In this document: positions 1-7,210 of the stretch, in pieces
Numbering within the stretch: position 1 is the stretch's first letter
Layout of the letters: every line of letters starts with the position of its first letter
Source: Rahnella variigena
GTDB taxonomy: Bacteria; Pseudomonadota; Gammaproteobacteria; Enterobacterales; Enterobacteriaceae
NCBI RefSeq assembly: GCF_003610915.1
Contig: NZ_NSDJ01000001.1
Location: 2,604,001-2,668,000 of the forward strand
Length of the DNA stretch: 64,000 nt
Direction: 5' to 3'
The notes under the pieces: model-generated
Database searches by the model: none
Seen by the model: only the letters and a program-made list of their open reading frames with translations
What the model was told of the DNA's origin: nothing
Position numbers and translations under genes: made by a program

Positions 1-1
1 G

Positions 2-574
2 GAAGTGGATGCCAACGCCTTCCAGCATCAGCCTTTCCTCGACAATCAGATCAAAGTAAATCACTACAATATCGTGCGCGTGGGCGACACCGCCGTGTGG
101 CCAATCGGTTTATATTCCAAAAAAGTAAAATCAGCCGACGAACTGAAAGAAGGCTCGGTGATTGGTGTGCCGAACGATCCGTCGAACGAAGCGCGCGGCC
201 TGATCCTGCTCCAGCAATCTGGCGTCATTAAGCTCAAACCCGGTGCCGGTATTTTCGCGACAACCGCGGACATCACTGAGAACCCGCGCCACGTGGTCAT
301 CAAAGAGCTGGATTCCGGCATTATTGGCCGTTCCGTACCTGATTTGGATGCGGCAATCGTCAACACCGACTGGGCGCTGAAAAGTGGCCTGACGCCTGCG
401 GACCGTATCGCGCAGGAGCCGGTAAAAGGCAACCCTTACAATAACTTCATCGCGGTGAAGACAGAAAATGTTAATGCGCCATGGGTGAAAACGCTGGTCA
501 GTGCTTACCAGAATGATGCCGTCAAACAGGAGTTTGATAAGGTTTATAAAGGCACCGGCGTGACGGCCTGGTAA
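2..574 (+). CDS. MetQ/NlpA-family substrate-binding lipoprotein (5' end outside window)
   Basis: C-terminal 190 residues of a periplasmic binding protein of the MetQ/NlpA (methionine) family; the N-terminal signal and lipobox lie off the left edge, so the open frame runs in from the boundary. The visible part has the family's conserved surroundings (VNHYNIVRVGD, the GVPNDPSNEARGL ligand-contact loop, and a final GTGVTAW tail). The ATPase gene starts 11 bp after its stop, so it is the first visible gene of a Q-N-I operon. The family binds L- or D-methionine or related sulfur compounds at the outer face of the inner membrane. The exact ligand cannot be read from the sequence, because many paralogues take other amino acids or sulfonates. 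The order Q-N-I differs from the metNIQ order of E. coli, which suggests a paralogue. Confidence 0.85.
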   Translation, partial: EVDANAFQHQPFLDNQIKVNHYNIVRVGDTAVWPIGLYSKKVKSADELKEGSVIGVPNDPSNEARGLILLQQSGVIKLKPGAGIFATTADITENPRHVVIKELDSGIIGRSVPDLDAAIVNTDWALKSGLTPADRIAQEPVKGNPYNNFIAVKTENVNAPWVKTLVSAYQNDAVKQEFDKVYKGTGVTAW

Positions 575-585
575 GGATGTAAAGC

Positions 586-1740
586 ATGACGATCCTCTCT
601 GAAACTGGCGTGCAATTCACCGCGACGCCTTCAGATAACCACGATGCCCGCCCGGTGAACGCCGGGCTGTTCACAGATACCGGCAGGGACGTGGCGCACA
701 CAGGCACGGAGAATGTCGTCCGTCTGCACCGCGTCAGCCGCCAGTTTGGTACGACGCAGGCGCTGAAAGAGGTTTCGCTGACGGTCCGGCGGGGCGAAAT
801 CCTCGGCATTATCGGACGAAGCGGAGCGGGTAAATCGACGCTGATCCGCTGCCTTAACGGCCTCGAGCAGCCTGATGAAGGCGTGATTGAAATCGAAGGG
901 CGTCCGATTACCGGCCTCAGCGAAAAAGCCTTGCAGGCTGTGCGCAGTCGCGTCGGAATGGTATTTCAGCACTTTAATTTGCTCTCAGCCAAAACCGTTG
1001 AGCAAAACGTCGCGCTGCCGCTGAAAATTGCCGGATACGATAAGGCACGGCGTCAGGCGCGCGTCGCCGAATTGCTGGCGCTGGTGGGGCTGGAGGACAA
1101 AGCTAAAAACTATCCGGCGGCTTTATCCGGCGGGCAGAAACAGCGTGTCGGTATAGCCCGTGCGCTGGCGGCCAATCCGGCGCTTTTGCTCTGCGATGAA
1201 GCGACGTCGGCGCTGGATCCTGAAACGACACGTTCGATTCTGGCACTGCTGCAATCGCTTAATCAGAAACTCGGTATCACCATTTTGCTGATCACACATG
1301 AGATGGAAGTGATCAAAAAAATCGCGCATCGCGTGGCAGTGATTAATGTCGGCGAAATTATCGAGGAAGGGCCGGTGTGGCAGGTGTTTGCGCATCCGCA
1401 ATCCCCGCTGACCCGAACGTTGTTGCAGGGTTTGCTGCCACAACTGCCGGAAGCGCTGGCCGAACGCTTGTCACCGGTACGTCAGGGCGAGGCGATTTAC
1501 AGCGTTCAGTATGCCGAACAGGGCAGGCAGGGCGAAATCCTCACGCAGATGGCGACCGCTTTACCGGGCAAATTCCGGCTGATTCAGGGCGGTGTCGATC
1601 ATATCCAGCATTACGCCGTCGTGCGTTTCTTCTTCTCAGTGCCGGCGAACGATTCGGCGTCTGAGCAGGTTGTTTTAGACTGGCTGCAACAGCACCAGGC
1701 CACTGTGGAGCTGACAGGTTATGTCTCCGGTAATGATTGA
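586..1740 (+). CDS. MetN-like ABC transporter ATPase with NIL domain
   Basis: Cytoplasmic ATPase that should energise the adjacent binding protein and permease. Walker [10 protein letters not shown] is at residues 77-85, the signature LSGGQ at 180-184, Walker B LLLCDE at about 200-205 and the switch His at 238. After about residue 290 comes a ferredoxin-like NIL domain, the regulatory ligand-binding domain that gives trans-inhibition in MetN. At 384 residues it is longer than the usual ~343. The excess is a ~44-residue N-terminal extension before the first strand ([12 protein letters not shown]), so a later start is possible, but no better ATG with a ribosome site lies in that stretch. It overlaps the permease gene by 20 bp, indicating translational coupling. 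Family assignment is firm; the methionine specificity is inferred. Confidence 0.87.
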   Translation: MTILSETGVQFTATPSDNHDARPVNAGLFTDTGRDVAHTGTENVVRLHRVSRQFGTTQALKEVSLTVRRGEILGIIGRSGAGKSTLIRCLNGLEQPDEGVIEIEGRPITGLSEKALQAVRSRVGMVFQHFNLLSAKTVEQNVALPLKIAGYDKARRQARVAELLALVGLEDKAKNYPAALSGGQKQRVGIARALAANPALLLCDEATSALDPETTRSILALLQSLNQKLGITILLITHEMEVIKKIAHRVAVINVGEIIEEGPVWQVFAHPQSPLTRTLLQGLLPQLPEALAERLSPVRQGEAIYSVQYAEQGRQGEILTQMATALPGKFRLIQGGVDHIQHYAVVRFFFSVPANDSASEQVVLDWLQQHQATVELTGYVSGND

Positions 1741-2377
1741 TTTGCTGATTAACGCCATCGAAGAAACGTTATTGATGACCGCAATTTCCGGGCTGTTTTC
1801 GCTGATCGCCGGTTTGCCGCTGGGTCTGATTCTGGTGATGAGCAGTCCCGGCGGAATTGCCGAAAATCGCTGGGTTAACCGCTCGCTCGGGCTGGTCATT
1901 AACGGATTCCGTTCGCTGCCATTTATCATTTTGCTGGTAGCACTGATCCCGGTTACCCGTTTTCTGGTCGGTACGTCTCTCGGTACCTGGGCGGCGATTG
2001 TGCCGTTGTCGATCACGGCAACGCCGTATTTCGCCCGTGTGGCTGAAGTTTCGTTGCGGGATGTCGATCGCGGTCTGATTGACGCGGTTCGCGCGATGGG
2101 AGCCAGCAAATTGCGTATTGTCTGGGATGTGCTGATCCCTGAAGCGTTGCCGGGGATATTGTCCGGATTTGTCGTCACGCTGGTGGCGCTGATTGGTGCT
2201 TCGGCGATGGCGGGAGCTATCGGCGCTGGCGGACTGGGCGACCTGGCAATCCGTTACGGCTATCAGCGGTTTGAAACGGTAGTGATGATTGAAGTGATCG
2301 TCGTTCTTATTGTGATGGTGTGTGGCATTCAGTGGCTGGGAGATCGCGTTGTGGCGCGCGTGGATAAGCGTCATTAA
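1721..2377 (+). CDS. MetI-like ABC transporter permease
   Basis: Inner-membrane permease of 218 residues with about five hydrophobic segments. The cytoplasmic EAA loop that docks on the ATPase is at about residues 121-140 (DAVRAMGAS followed by [10 protein letters not shown]). Length and motif match MetI. The gene begins inside the 3' end of the ATPase gene; a second in-frame ATG four codons later is an alternative start. It is the last gene of the Q-N-I unit and is followed after 4 bp by a hairpin. Together with its partners it should import methionine or a related compound. Confidence 0.85.
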   Translation: MSPVMIDLLINAIEETLLMTAISGLFSLIAGLPLGLILVMSSPGGIAENRWVNRSLGLVINGFRSLPFIILLVALIPVTRFLVGTSLGTWAAIVPLSITATPYFARVAEVSLRDVDRGLIDAVRAMGASKLRIVWDVLIPEALPGILSGFVVTLVALIGASAMAGAIGAGGLGDLAIRYGYQRFETVVMIEVIVVLIVMVCGIQWLGDRVVARVDKRH

Positions 2378-2381
2378 CAAA

Positions 2382-2408
2382 GCCGGTCGTCAGCGTATGG
2401 CGACCGGC
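2382..2408. terminator. Hairpin between convergent metI-like and FAD oxidoreductase genes
   Basis: Perfect 8-bp stem GCCGGTCG/CGACCGGC around an 11-nt loop, placed between two converging genes. There is no strong T-run on either side, so termination is inferred from position and stem stability. Confidence 0.5.
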
Positions 2409-2419
2409 AGGTTCTGGGT

Positions 2420-3733
2420 TTACATTTCAGTGTGTGAGCGCCAGCGTTCACGCGCCATAAAGCCTTTCACTCCGGCATCCAGGAACGGGCGCGGCGGCAG
2501 ATAACTGGCGCGCCCGATGCCCTGCATATCGGCCAGCAGCGGATTATCTTCTCCCAGCGCATACTCTGCCAGCAATCGCCCGAACGCGCTTTGCTTGGAA
2601 CTACCCGAGCCATTGCAGCCCGCCGACGAATACACGTTCGGTCCAATATTCCCCCAAACCGGCGCGCCGTTACGCGTAATACTGATCAGCCCCGACCAGG
2701 TGTAGGCCATATTGACGTCCTGCAACTGCGGATAAATGCGGGCAAATAATTCCTGATGGCGGCGAGCATGACGGCCAGTTTCGACCGCACTGGTCACCAG
2801 ACCCGGCGTAAAGTTAACGTGTTCGCGGATCAGGAAACGGTGGTCAGCGGTATAACGCAACGTTGCGCCCGCCAGCGCATTCACCGGTGTCGAGCCCCAC
2901 GGCGCTATATCGCCAATACGTGCGCGTTGTTCCGGCGTGAGCGGTTCGGTCAATGTGGCAAAGGTCGACATGGCAAAAACGTTGCCTTTGAACAAGGGTA
3001 ACCCGCGTGCCGCACCGTTGATCGCCAGCATCAGTTTACCCGCGCGCACTTCGCCATGCGGCGTTTCTGCGCGGATACTGCCCTGTGTGTCAATCTGCAA
3101 CGCGGGCGAGTTAGCATAAACCGTGACGTTCGGGGGCAGCGTTGCCACCAGACCGCTGATCAGCGCAGCCGGATTCACCAGAATACAGTTGGGCGTGTAC
3201 ACCGCGCTGCGGTAGAAATCTGTTCCCAGACGCTGGCGTAGTGCGGCTCTGTCCAGCAGCTCAAAGCTTTCGCCGAGCGTAGTGAGTTCCTGCTGATAAT
3301 GCGTGATTTCACCGTCAAACTGCTCGCTGACGGCGCAATGGTATTTCCCCGAATTCAGCCAGTCGCACGCAATATCATGCGTATCGACGGTCTCTTTCAG
3401 ATGATGCAGACCGTACTGCAACAGACGCCGGTACGCATTGGCGTGTTCCAGCTCAGCCGATGTGCTGCCGACGGTATGCGGTAAATCAATCACAAAGCCT
3501 GAATTGCGCGCCGAGGCGTTATCGGCGACGTCCAGCGCCTCAAGCACCACGACTTGCTCATGCGGACGAAGCTCTGCGATACGACGTGCAAACGCCAGTC
3601 CGGCGAAACCAGCGCCGATCACCAGCCAGTCAGCCGTCACTGCGCCACGTAAAGCAGGATGACGGGGTATGTTCCCGCGCAGTGCCGCCCAGCCATTAAT
3701 ATTTTGATCAAGAGGTAAATGTTTAATTTTCAT
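2420..3733 (-). CDS. FAD-dependent oxidoreductase of the D-amino-acid oxidase (DAO/DadA-like) family
   Basis: Predicted soluble flavoenzyme of 437 residues. A Rossmann dinucleotide motif GAGFAG is at residues 40-45, with an acidic residue ending the second strand (VVVLEA, E65) that would bind the adenosine ribose. The N-terminal DAO fold is followed by a C-terminal FAD-closing segment (YSSAGCNGSGSSKQSAFGR). Members oxidise the C-N bond of amino acids or secondary amines. The substrate here is unknown. It converges on a methionine-type ABC importer and its promoter overlaps a MetJ-like tandem box, so a sulfur amino acid or D-methionine is a reasonable hypothesis, not a demonstrated role. The start is the ATG at 3733, about 35 bp downstream of a promoter-like sequence. 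Confidence 0.8.
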   Translation of the reverse strand: MKIKHLPLDQNINGWAALRGNIPRHPALRGAVTADWLVIGAGFAGLAFARRIAELRPHEQVVVLEALDVADNASARNSGFVIDLPHTVGSTSAELEHANAYRRLLQYGLHHLKETVDTHDIACDWLNSGKYHCAVSEQFDGEITHYQQELTTLGESFELLDRAALRQRLGTDFYRSAVYTPNCILVNPAALISGLVATLPPNVTVYANSPALQIDTQGSIRAETPHGEVRAGKLMLAINGAARGLPLFKGNVFAMSTFATLTEPLTPEQRARIGDIAPWGSTPVNALAGATLRYTADHRFLIREHVNFTPGLVTSAVETGRHARRHQELFARIYPQLQDVNMAYTWSGLISITRNGAPVWGNIGPNVYSSAGCNGSGSSKQSAFGRLLAEYALGEDNPLLADMQGIGRASYLPPRPFLDAGVKGFMARERWRSHTEM

Positions 3734-3765
3734 CGTTATGTGAGGTCGTTATCCCGGGTGGTGCG

Positions 3766-3794
3766 ATCCTAAGGGATAGCCGTTTAGATGTCTA
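3766..3794 (-). promoter_or_regulatory. Promoter with overlapping tandem MetJ-like box upstream of the FAD oxidoreductase
   Basis: On the minus strand a -35-like TAGACA and a -10-like TAGGAT are separated by 17 bp. Overlapping the -35 (3778-3793) are two adjacent octamers, AGACATCT and AAACGGCT, matching the MetJ consensus AGACGTCT at 7/8 and 6/8 positions. Tandem 8-bp met boxes are the known MetJ operator design. Binding is an inference. Confidence 0.45.
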
Positions 3795-3920
3795 ATGCGG
3801 ATTGATGATAAGGATATATTGCAGAAAGCGCAGGGGGGGATTCTGGTTTAAATTAGGACAAAGTGCAGCCAGGTTGATGGGATTTTGTACAGCGGGAGCT
3901 GCTAGAATGCGTGCGGGTGC

Positions 3921-4190
3921 TTGAGGCTTATTTGGCTTGAGCAGAAAGAAATAATAGTTGTTCAAGGCGTAATAAGACGAAAGCCCCAGGGGATTTTTCA
4001 ATCAACCCGGGGCTATCCCTGCACGTCTAAGCAACTGCAGGATAGCCTCTTAAAAGCAGAAATGCAACGGAGGGCAAGATGTCGCGAAAGCTTGTGTTAC
4101 ACGGACTCATCGTGGTTTGTTTCACATTGCTGGCCTGGACCTGGATGGTGCGTGATTCGCTCTGCGAGTTACATATCAAACAGGGTATGA
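3921..4190 (+). CDS. mok: Mok-like reading frame overlapping hok
   Basis: In hok/sok systems translation of the short overlapping frame mok is needed for hok translation and is the actual target of Sok control. This 89-codon frame overlaps the toxin gene in another register. It contains a stretch (RGYPCTSKQLQDSLL) that resembles the Mok peptide of plasmid R1 as I remember it, because the underlying RNA element is conserved. The peptide itself probably has no function. The first ATG is uncertain and a later start inside the leader is possible. Confidence 0.45.
   Translation: MRLIWLEQKEIIVVQGVIRRKPQGIFQSTRGYPCTSKQLQDSLLKAEMQRRARCRESLCYTDSSWFVSHCWPGPGWCVIRSASYISNRV
3965..4018 (-). ncRNA. sok: Sok-type antisense RNA
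   Basis: Opposite the hok leader. On the minus strand a -10-like TAGACG (plus-strand 4024-4029) precedes a predicted start near 4017-4018. The transcript would contain a hairpin formed by AGCCCC and GGGGCT (plus-strand 3982-4012) followed by a T-rich end, the same layout as R1 Sok. It would pair with the mok translation region and silence hok. Both ends are estimates from comparison with R1; no expression evidence is available. Confidence 0.5.
4011..4047 (+). promoter_or_regulatory. Conserved hok leader stem
   Basis: Inverted repeat GGCTATCC(C)TGCA ... TGCAGGATAGCC in the hok mRNA leader. The right arm extended by CTCTTA matches the conserved block upstream of hok in plasmid R1 and in E. coli chromosomal hok genes. 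It contributes to the metastable folding that keeps the full-length mRNA inert. Confidence 0.6.
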
Positions 4191-4231
4191 CAGAGATTGC
4201 GGCAGTCTTAAGCTACGAAATTAAGAGCTAA
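4079..4231 (+). CDS. hok: Hok/Gef-family type I toxin
   Basis: A 50-residue single-pass membrane toxin that depolarises the inner membrane when expressed. One transmembrane segment covers about residues 7-24, followed by the family motif RDSLCELHI (Cys29) and the C-terminal AAVLSYE block typical of Hok. The ribosome site GGAGGG lies 5-10 bp upstream of the ATG. All surrounding parts of a hok/sok locus are present: a conserved leader, an overlapping mok frame, an antisense sok promoter and a strong terminator. Chromosomal copies are often inactivated in E. coli; here the toxin frame is intact. The physiological role is unknown; stabilisation of an adjacent mobile segment is one possibility. 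Confidence 0.85.
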   Translation: MSRKLVLHGLIVVCFTLLAWTWMVRDSLCELHIKQGMTEIAAVLSYEIKS

Positions 4232-4237
4232 CCGTAA

Positions 4238-4260
4238 GGTGGGGTTCGCCCCACCTTTTT
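4238..4260 (+). terminator. Intrinsic terminator of hok
   Basis: Seven-bp G/C stem GGTGGGG/CCCCACC with a TTCG tetraloop and five T residues, seven bases after the hok stop codon. A textbook Rho-independent terminator. Confidence 0.9.
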
Positions 4261-4406
4261 GGTTGTTGACGAAGCATGTTGGCCTCAGGCACCCATTCTT
4301 ATTATCTTCTCCGTCCGAATTTTGTCTTCATCGCTCGAATTTCTGGAAGACGTCTTCCGTATTTATACCTTCCGCCTTGTGACGATACCCTCCGGGCAGT
4401 ACTTTT

Positions 4407-4448
4407 CGATTATAGCATTTGACCTATATAGCATTTAACCTATAATCG
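4407..4448 (+). promoter_or_regulatory. higBA promoter and operator region
   Basis: TTGACC (4419-4424) and a perfect TATAAT (4441-4446) are 16 bp apart. Around them lie two direct copies of TATAGCATTTRACC (4411-4424 and 4427-4440), 16 bp apart, enclosed by an inverted repeat CGATTATAG/CTATAATCG (4407-4415, 4440-4448). This is the expected design for autorepression by an HTH antitoxin. The predicted start lies only about 9 bp before the toxin GTG, so the message would have a very short leader. Confidence 0.65.
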
Positions 4449-4461
4449 ACAAGGAGTCGCT

Positions 4462-4821
4462 GTGTGGATAATTAATACGACAGAAAGATTTGATGGCTGG
4501 TTTGATGGTCTCGATGATGTTGAGCAGGCGAGTGTACTGGCTTTGGCGATCGTCTTAAAAGACAAAGGCCCTGCATTATCCAGGCCTTACGCGGATACAG
4601 TGAATAACTCCTGTCATCGTAATATGAAAGAACTGCGTATACAGAGTAAAGGCGAACCCATCTGGGCGTTTTTTGCTTTTGACCCTTTACGCAGAGGTAT
4701 ATTGCTTTGCGCTGGACACAAAGCCGGAAATGAAAAACGATTTTATGATGTCATGATACCGGTTGCCGATAATGAATTTTCCCGGCACCTGAATACGATA
4801 ATAGAAAAGGAATTACCTTAA
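4462..4821 (+). CDS. higB: HigB-like (RelE/Gp49 family) toxin
   Basis: A 119-residue protein of the phage Gp49-like HigB group in the RelE/ParE superfamily, which are mostly ribosome-dependent mRNA endonucleases. Typical core features are MKELRI, WAFFAFDPLRRGILLCAGHKAG and a C-terminal basic/aromatic RFYDVMI segment. The start is a GTG with AAGGAG five bases upstream. Its stop overlaps the antitoxin ATG (TAATG), so the toxin comes first, the order characteristic of higBA. The membership is clear; the exact cleavage preference is not inferable. Confidence 0.82.
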   Translation: MWIINTTERFDGWFDGLDDVEQASVLALAIVLKDKGPALSRPYADTVNNSCHRNMKELRIQSKGEPIWAFFAFDPLRRGILLCAGHKAGNEKRFYDVMIPVADNEFSRHLNTIIEKELP

Positions 4822-5123
4822 TGAGCAGAACCCTTGAACAGTTACTGGCATCGGTAAAACCTGAGGTCGCCGCGCAGGCACAGGCAATGGCCGCCGATAT
4901 TTTGATTACTATTGAGCTGGCCGAACTGCGTGAAAGAATGAACAAAACACAATGTGAGATGGCTGAAACGTTGGGCATTAAACAGCCGACGGTTGCGGGT
5001 ATAGAAAAGCCGGGCCGTGACCTGAAATTATCGACGTTGAAGCGGTATGTAGAAGCGGCTGGTGGCAAGCTACGTTTGGAAATCGATCTGCCGGACGGCA
5101 GCCATTTCGGATTTGCTATGTAA
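4821..5123 (+). CDS. higA: HigA-like XRE-family antitoxin
   Basis: A 100-residue protein with a helix-turn-helix of the XRE/Cro type at about residues 38-85 (MNKTQCEMAETLGIKQPTV forms the helix-turn-helix). It should neutralise HigB by direct binding and repress the operon at the repeats upstream of higB. The N-terminal ~35 residues (LEQLLASVKPEVAAQAQAM) are probably helical and toxin-contacting, which is inferred. It is translationally coupled to higB and followed by a bidirectional terminator shared with the tRNA-Asn gene. Confidence 0.82.
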   Translation: MSRTLEQLLASVKPEVAAQAQAMAADILITIELAELRERMNKTQCEMAETLGIKQPTVAGIEKPGRDLKLSTLKRYVEAAGGKLRLEIDLPDGSHFGFAM

Positions 5124-5169
5124 GGGCGGGGTATTACGCTAACCGTTTCGGGCATGCAATCAGAAAGCA

Positions 5170-5205
5170 AAAAGCCCGCTTAAGTTTCCTTAAGCGGGCT
5201 TTTCT
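5170..5205. terminator. Bidirectional terminator between higA and tRNA-Asn
   Basis: Twelve-bp stem AGCCCGCTTAAG/CTTAAGCGGGCT with a TTTC loop, with A-run on the left and T-run on the right, so it can stop transcription from both directions. Confidence 0.9.
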
Positions 5206-5209
5206 AATT

Positions 5210-5285
5210 TGGCTCCTCTGACTGGACTCGAACCAGTGACATACGGATTAACAGTCCGCCGTTCTACCGACTGAACTACAGAGGA
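5210..5285 (-). tRNA. tRNA-Asn (GTT)
   Basis: A 76-nt cloverleaf with encoded CCA. Acceptor stem TCCTCTG/CAGAGGA, D-arm GTAGTTCAGTCGGTAGAAC, anticodon GTT in ACTGTTAATC, and T-arm CTGGTTCGAGTCCAG. Its 3' end faces the two toxin-antitoxin modules. Enterobacterial tRNA-Asn genes are known integration sites of islands such as the high-pathogenicity island. Confidence 0.97.
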
Positions 5286-5680
5286 ATCGTTTGAACGGGG
5301 CGAATAATAGCGACTGCCCCGAAGCATGTCAAAGGGTTAACGCAAAAAGTTGCCCAACTGCTGTCTTAATATTCAACTTGTTGAGTATTAACACAAAGTG
5401 ATGAAAACCTCTGCCAGTTATTCCCCTCTCCGTGCCATTTCACTGACGGATTGCACTAAAAGCAAACACAAGTTGCCTGATTGTTGTGCAGCCGTTATCG
5501 ACAAGTTTGATTCTGGCCGAACTTCTGCACGTTTTTTGCCAGATACCCGCCATAAAAACGTCATAAATTCAGATCTGCTGCACAAATTTCACTCATTTTT
5601 GGAAACTGGCACACCCCGTGCATTGTTATTTTGCTAACAGCAGCTAGTTTTTTGACAATAAAACAACAAAGGATTAACCG
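5286..5680. other. Intergenic region upstream of the RpiR-type regulator
   Basis: About 395 bp with no convincing gene. A 79-codon frame at 5398-5637 has no ribosome site and an implausible composition. The last ~60 bp contain an AT-rich stretch (TTGCTAACAGCAGCTAG, then AAACAACAAAGGA) that should hold the promoter and ribosome site of the regulator gene. Confidence 0.5.
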
Positions 5681-6553
5681 ATGCAGCCAGCGCAGGATGT
5701 GATCGAGCAACTTGAAGCTTCGTTCGCCGTGCAGACACCAACGGGTAAACGCATTGCCAGTTATTTGCTGGCCAATCTGTCGCAGATCCCTTTTGAAACT
5801 GCGGACAGCATTGCGCGAAGCGCGGCGACCAGCGGGATTTCTGTCGGGCGTTATCTGCGCAGCCTCGGTTATCGCAATCTGGATCATTTCAAGCAAACGT
5901 TGCGTCTGCAAAGCGGCACCTCTTATCAGCCGTGGGTGGTCACCGATCGTCTTGGCGCGTATCGCGAACGCAGTAAACAGCCGCAACAGGAAAAGCTGCA
6001 ACAGTCACTGGCGCTCGAGCTGGAAGCCATTAATCACGTGTACCAGCTGGCGCAGACGGACAGTTTTGCCCTGGTCAGCCGCCGTCTGGCCGATGCGGAG
6101 GCAGTGTTTATTCTCGGCATTCAGTCGGTGCGGGGTATCGCGAATAACTTTTCCAGCTATCTCGAGTATTTACGGCCAAAAGTGTATTTCGCTGACGGAC
6201 TTTCGGGCACCTACGTCGAATCCCTGAATTCAGAATTCGCACAGCCGTATCTGGTGGTCACCGATACCCGCGCGTATTCGAAGATGGCACAAACCTATTG
6301 CGAAGCGGCCTGCGAACGCGGGCTGAACGTGGCGCTGATCACCGACATTTATTGTCCGTGGGCGCGCGATTATCCGGTGGATTTGTTGCAGGTGAAAACA
6401 GATACAGGCCAGTTCTGGGATTCGATGGCGCCGCTAAGCTGCCTGTTCAATCTGCTGTGTTCCGCGGTGCTCGAACTGCGCGGCAATGAGGTGGAACAGC
6501 GTCTGGCCAGCAACCGGATCCTGCAAAAACAGCTTGGACAATTTGAATCCTGA
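5681..6553 (+). CDS. MurR/RpiR-family transcriptional regulator
   Basis: A 290-residue regulator with an N-terminal RpiR HTH domain (residues ~1-77, including SIARSAATSGISVGRYLRSLGY) and a C-terminal SIS sugar-phosphate-binding fold (about 120-260, with VFILGIQSVRG and LVVTDTRAYS). Family members bind phosphosugars; MurR, for example, senses MurNAc-6-phosphate. It is transcribed in the same direction as, and 28 bp ahead of, the dipeptidase gene, so it probably controls the D-Ala-D-Ala/peptide operon. The E. coli ddp operon has no adjacent RpiR gene as far as I know, so this is a different control arrangement. The effector is unknown. Confidence 0.82.
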   Translation: MQPAQDVIEQLEASFAVQTPTGKRIASYLLANLSQIPFETADSIARSAATSGISVGRYLRSLGYRNLDHFKQTLRLQSGTSYQPWVVTDRLGAYRERSKQPQQEKLQQSLALELEAINHVYQLAQTDSFALVSRRLADAEAVFILGIQSVRGIANNFSSYLEYLRPKVYFADGLSGTYVESLNSEFAQPYLVVTDTRAYSKMAQTYCEAACERGLNVALITDIYCPWARDYPVDLLQVKTDTGQFWDSMAPLSCLFNLLCSAVLELRGNEVEQRLASNRILQKQLGQFES

Positions 6554-6581
6554 ACTTCTAACCCAGCGGAAAGATTTATTG

Positions 6582-7163
6582 ATGAATACGAAAACACCTG
6601 ATGTTGCCCTGGTCGATCTGGCTGAAATTCTGCCCGATGCGGTGATCGACCTGAAATACGCCACTGCCGATAACCTGACCGGTCAGCCGATTTATCGCGA
6701 ATCCCGCTGCCTGTTACATCCCGATGCGGCCGCCGCGCTGAGGCGTTGTAACGACGTAGCGAAGCTGGCCGGATTCACGTTTAAAATCTATGACGCTTAC
6801 CGGCCACAGGCGGCGCAGGCCTGTTTGTGGGCGGCGTTTCCCAATCCGGATTATGTCGTGGATATCAAACTCGGTTCGCACCACAGCCGCGGTGTGGCGG
6901 TGGATCTGACCTTGCTGGATGAGCAGGGTGACGTGGTGAATATGGGCGCGGACTTTGATGAAATGACTGAAGTTTCGCACCCGTTTTATCCCGATTTACC
7001 GCCGCAAATTCAGCGTAACCGTCTGTTGCTCAACGCCGTCATGGCAGCGGGCGGCTTTAAGGGGATCACCAGCGAGTGGTGGCACTTTGAATTACCGGAT
7101 GCCAAAACGTATCCGTTGTTGGAAGAGCGGTTCGGCTGTTATCCGCCGGTGAATGCCGCGTAA
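6582..7163 (+). CDS. ddpX: D-alanyl-D-alanine dipeptidase (VanX/DdpX)
   Basis: Zinc peptidase of 193 residues that hydrolyses D-Ala-D-Ala, letting the cell use peptidoglycan-derived dipeptide. The VanX signature SxHxxGxAxD is at residues 99-108 (zinc ligands H101 and D108), EWWHFE at 165-170 supplies the catalytic Glu165 and the third ligand His168, and the conserved Arg of DAYRP is residue 74. The chosen ATG gives the normal family length; an upstream in-frame ATG lies inside the regulator gene. No signal peptide is visible, so the enzyme is cytoplasmic and would act on imported dipeptide. The importer genes follow immediately. Confidence 0.88.
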   Translation: MNTKTPDVALVDLAEILPDAVIDLKYATADNLTGQPIYRESRCLLHPDAAAALRRCNDVAKLAGFTFKIYDAYRPQAAQACLWAAFPNPDYVVDIKLGSHHSRGVAVDLTLLDEQGDVVNMGADFDEMTEVSHPFYPDLPPQIQRNRLLLNAVMAAGGFKGITSEWWHFELPDAKTYPLLEERFGCYPPVNAA

Positions 7164-7210
7164 TTATTGCACGTCTCTTATCACTTTTTGACAGAGCCAG
7201 GAGTTCTCCG

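Noticed and set aside
3792..4001. 69-codon minus-strand frame across the hok leader
   Set aside because: It overlaps the Sok antisense region and conserved RNA elements; no coding signature.
3700..5210. Second copy of the tRNA-Asn 3' end marking an island boundary
   Set aside because: I looked for a repeat of the tRNA 3' sequence to the left and found none within the window.
5398..5637. 79-codon frame between tRNA-Asn and the RpiR-type gene
   Set aside because: No ribosome site, odd amino-acid content, overlaps the likely promoter region.
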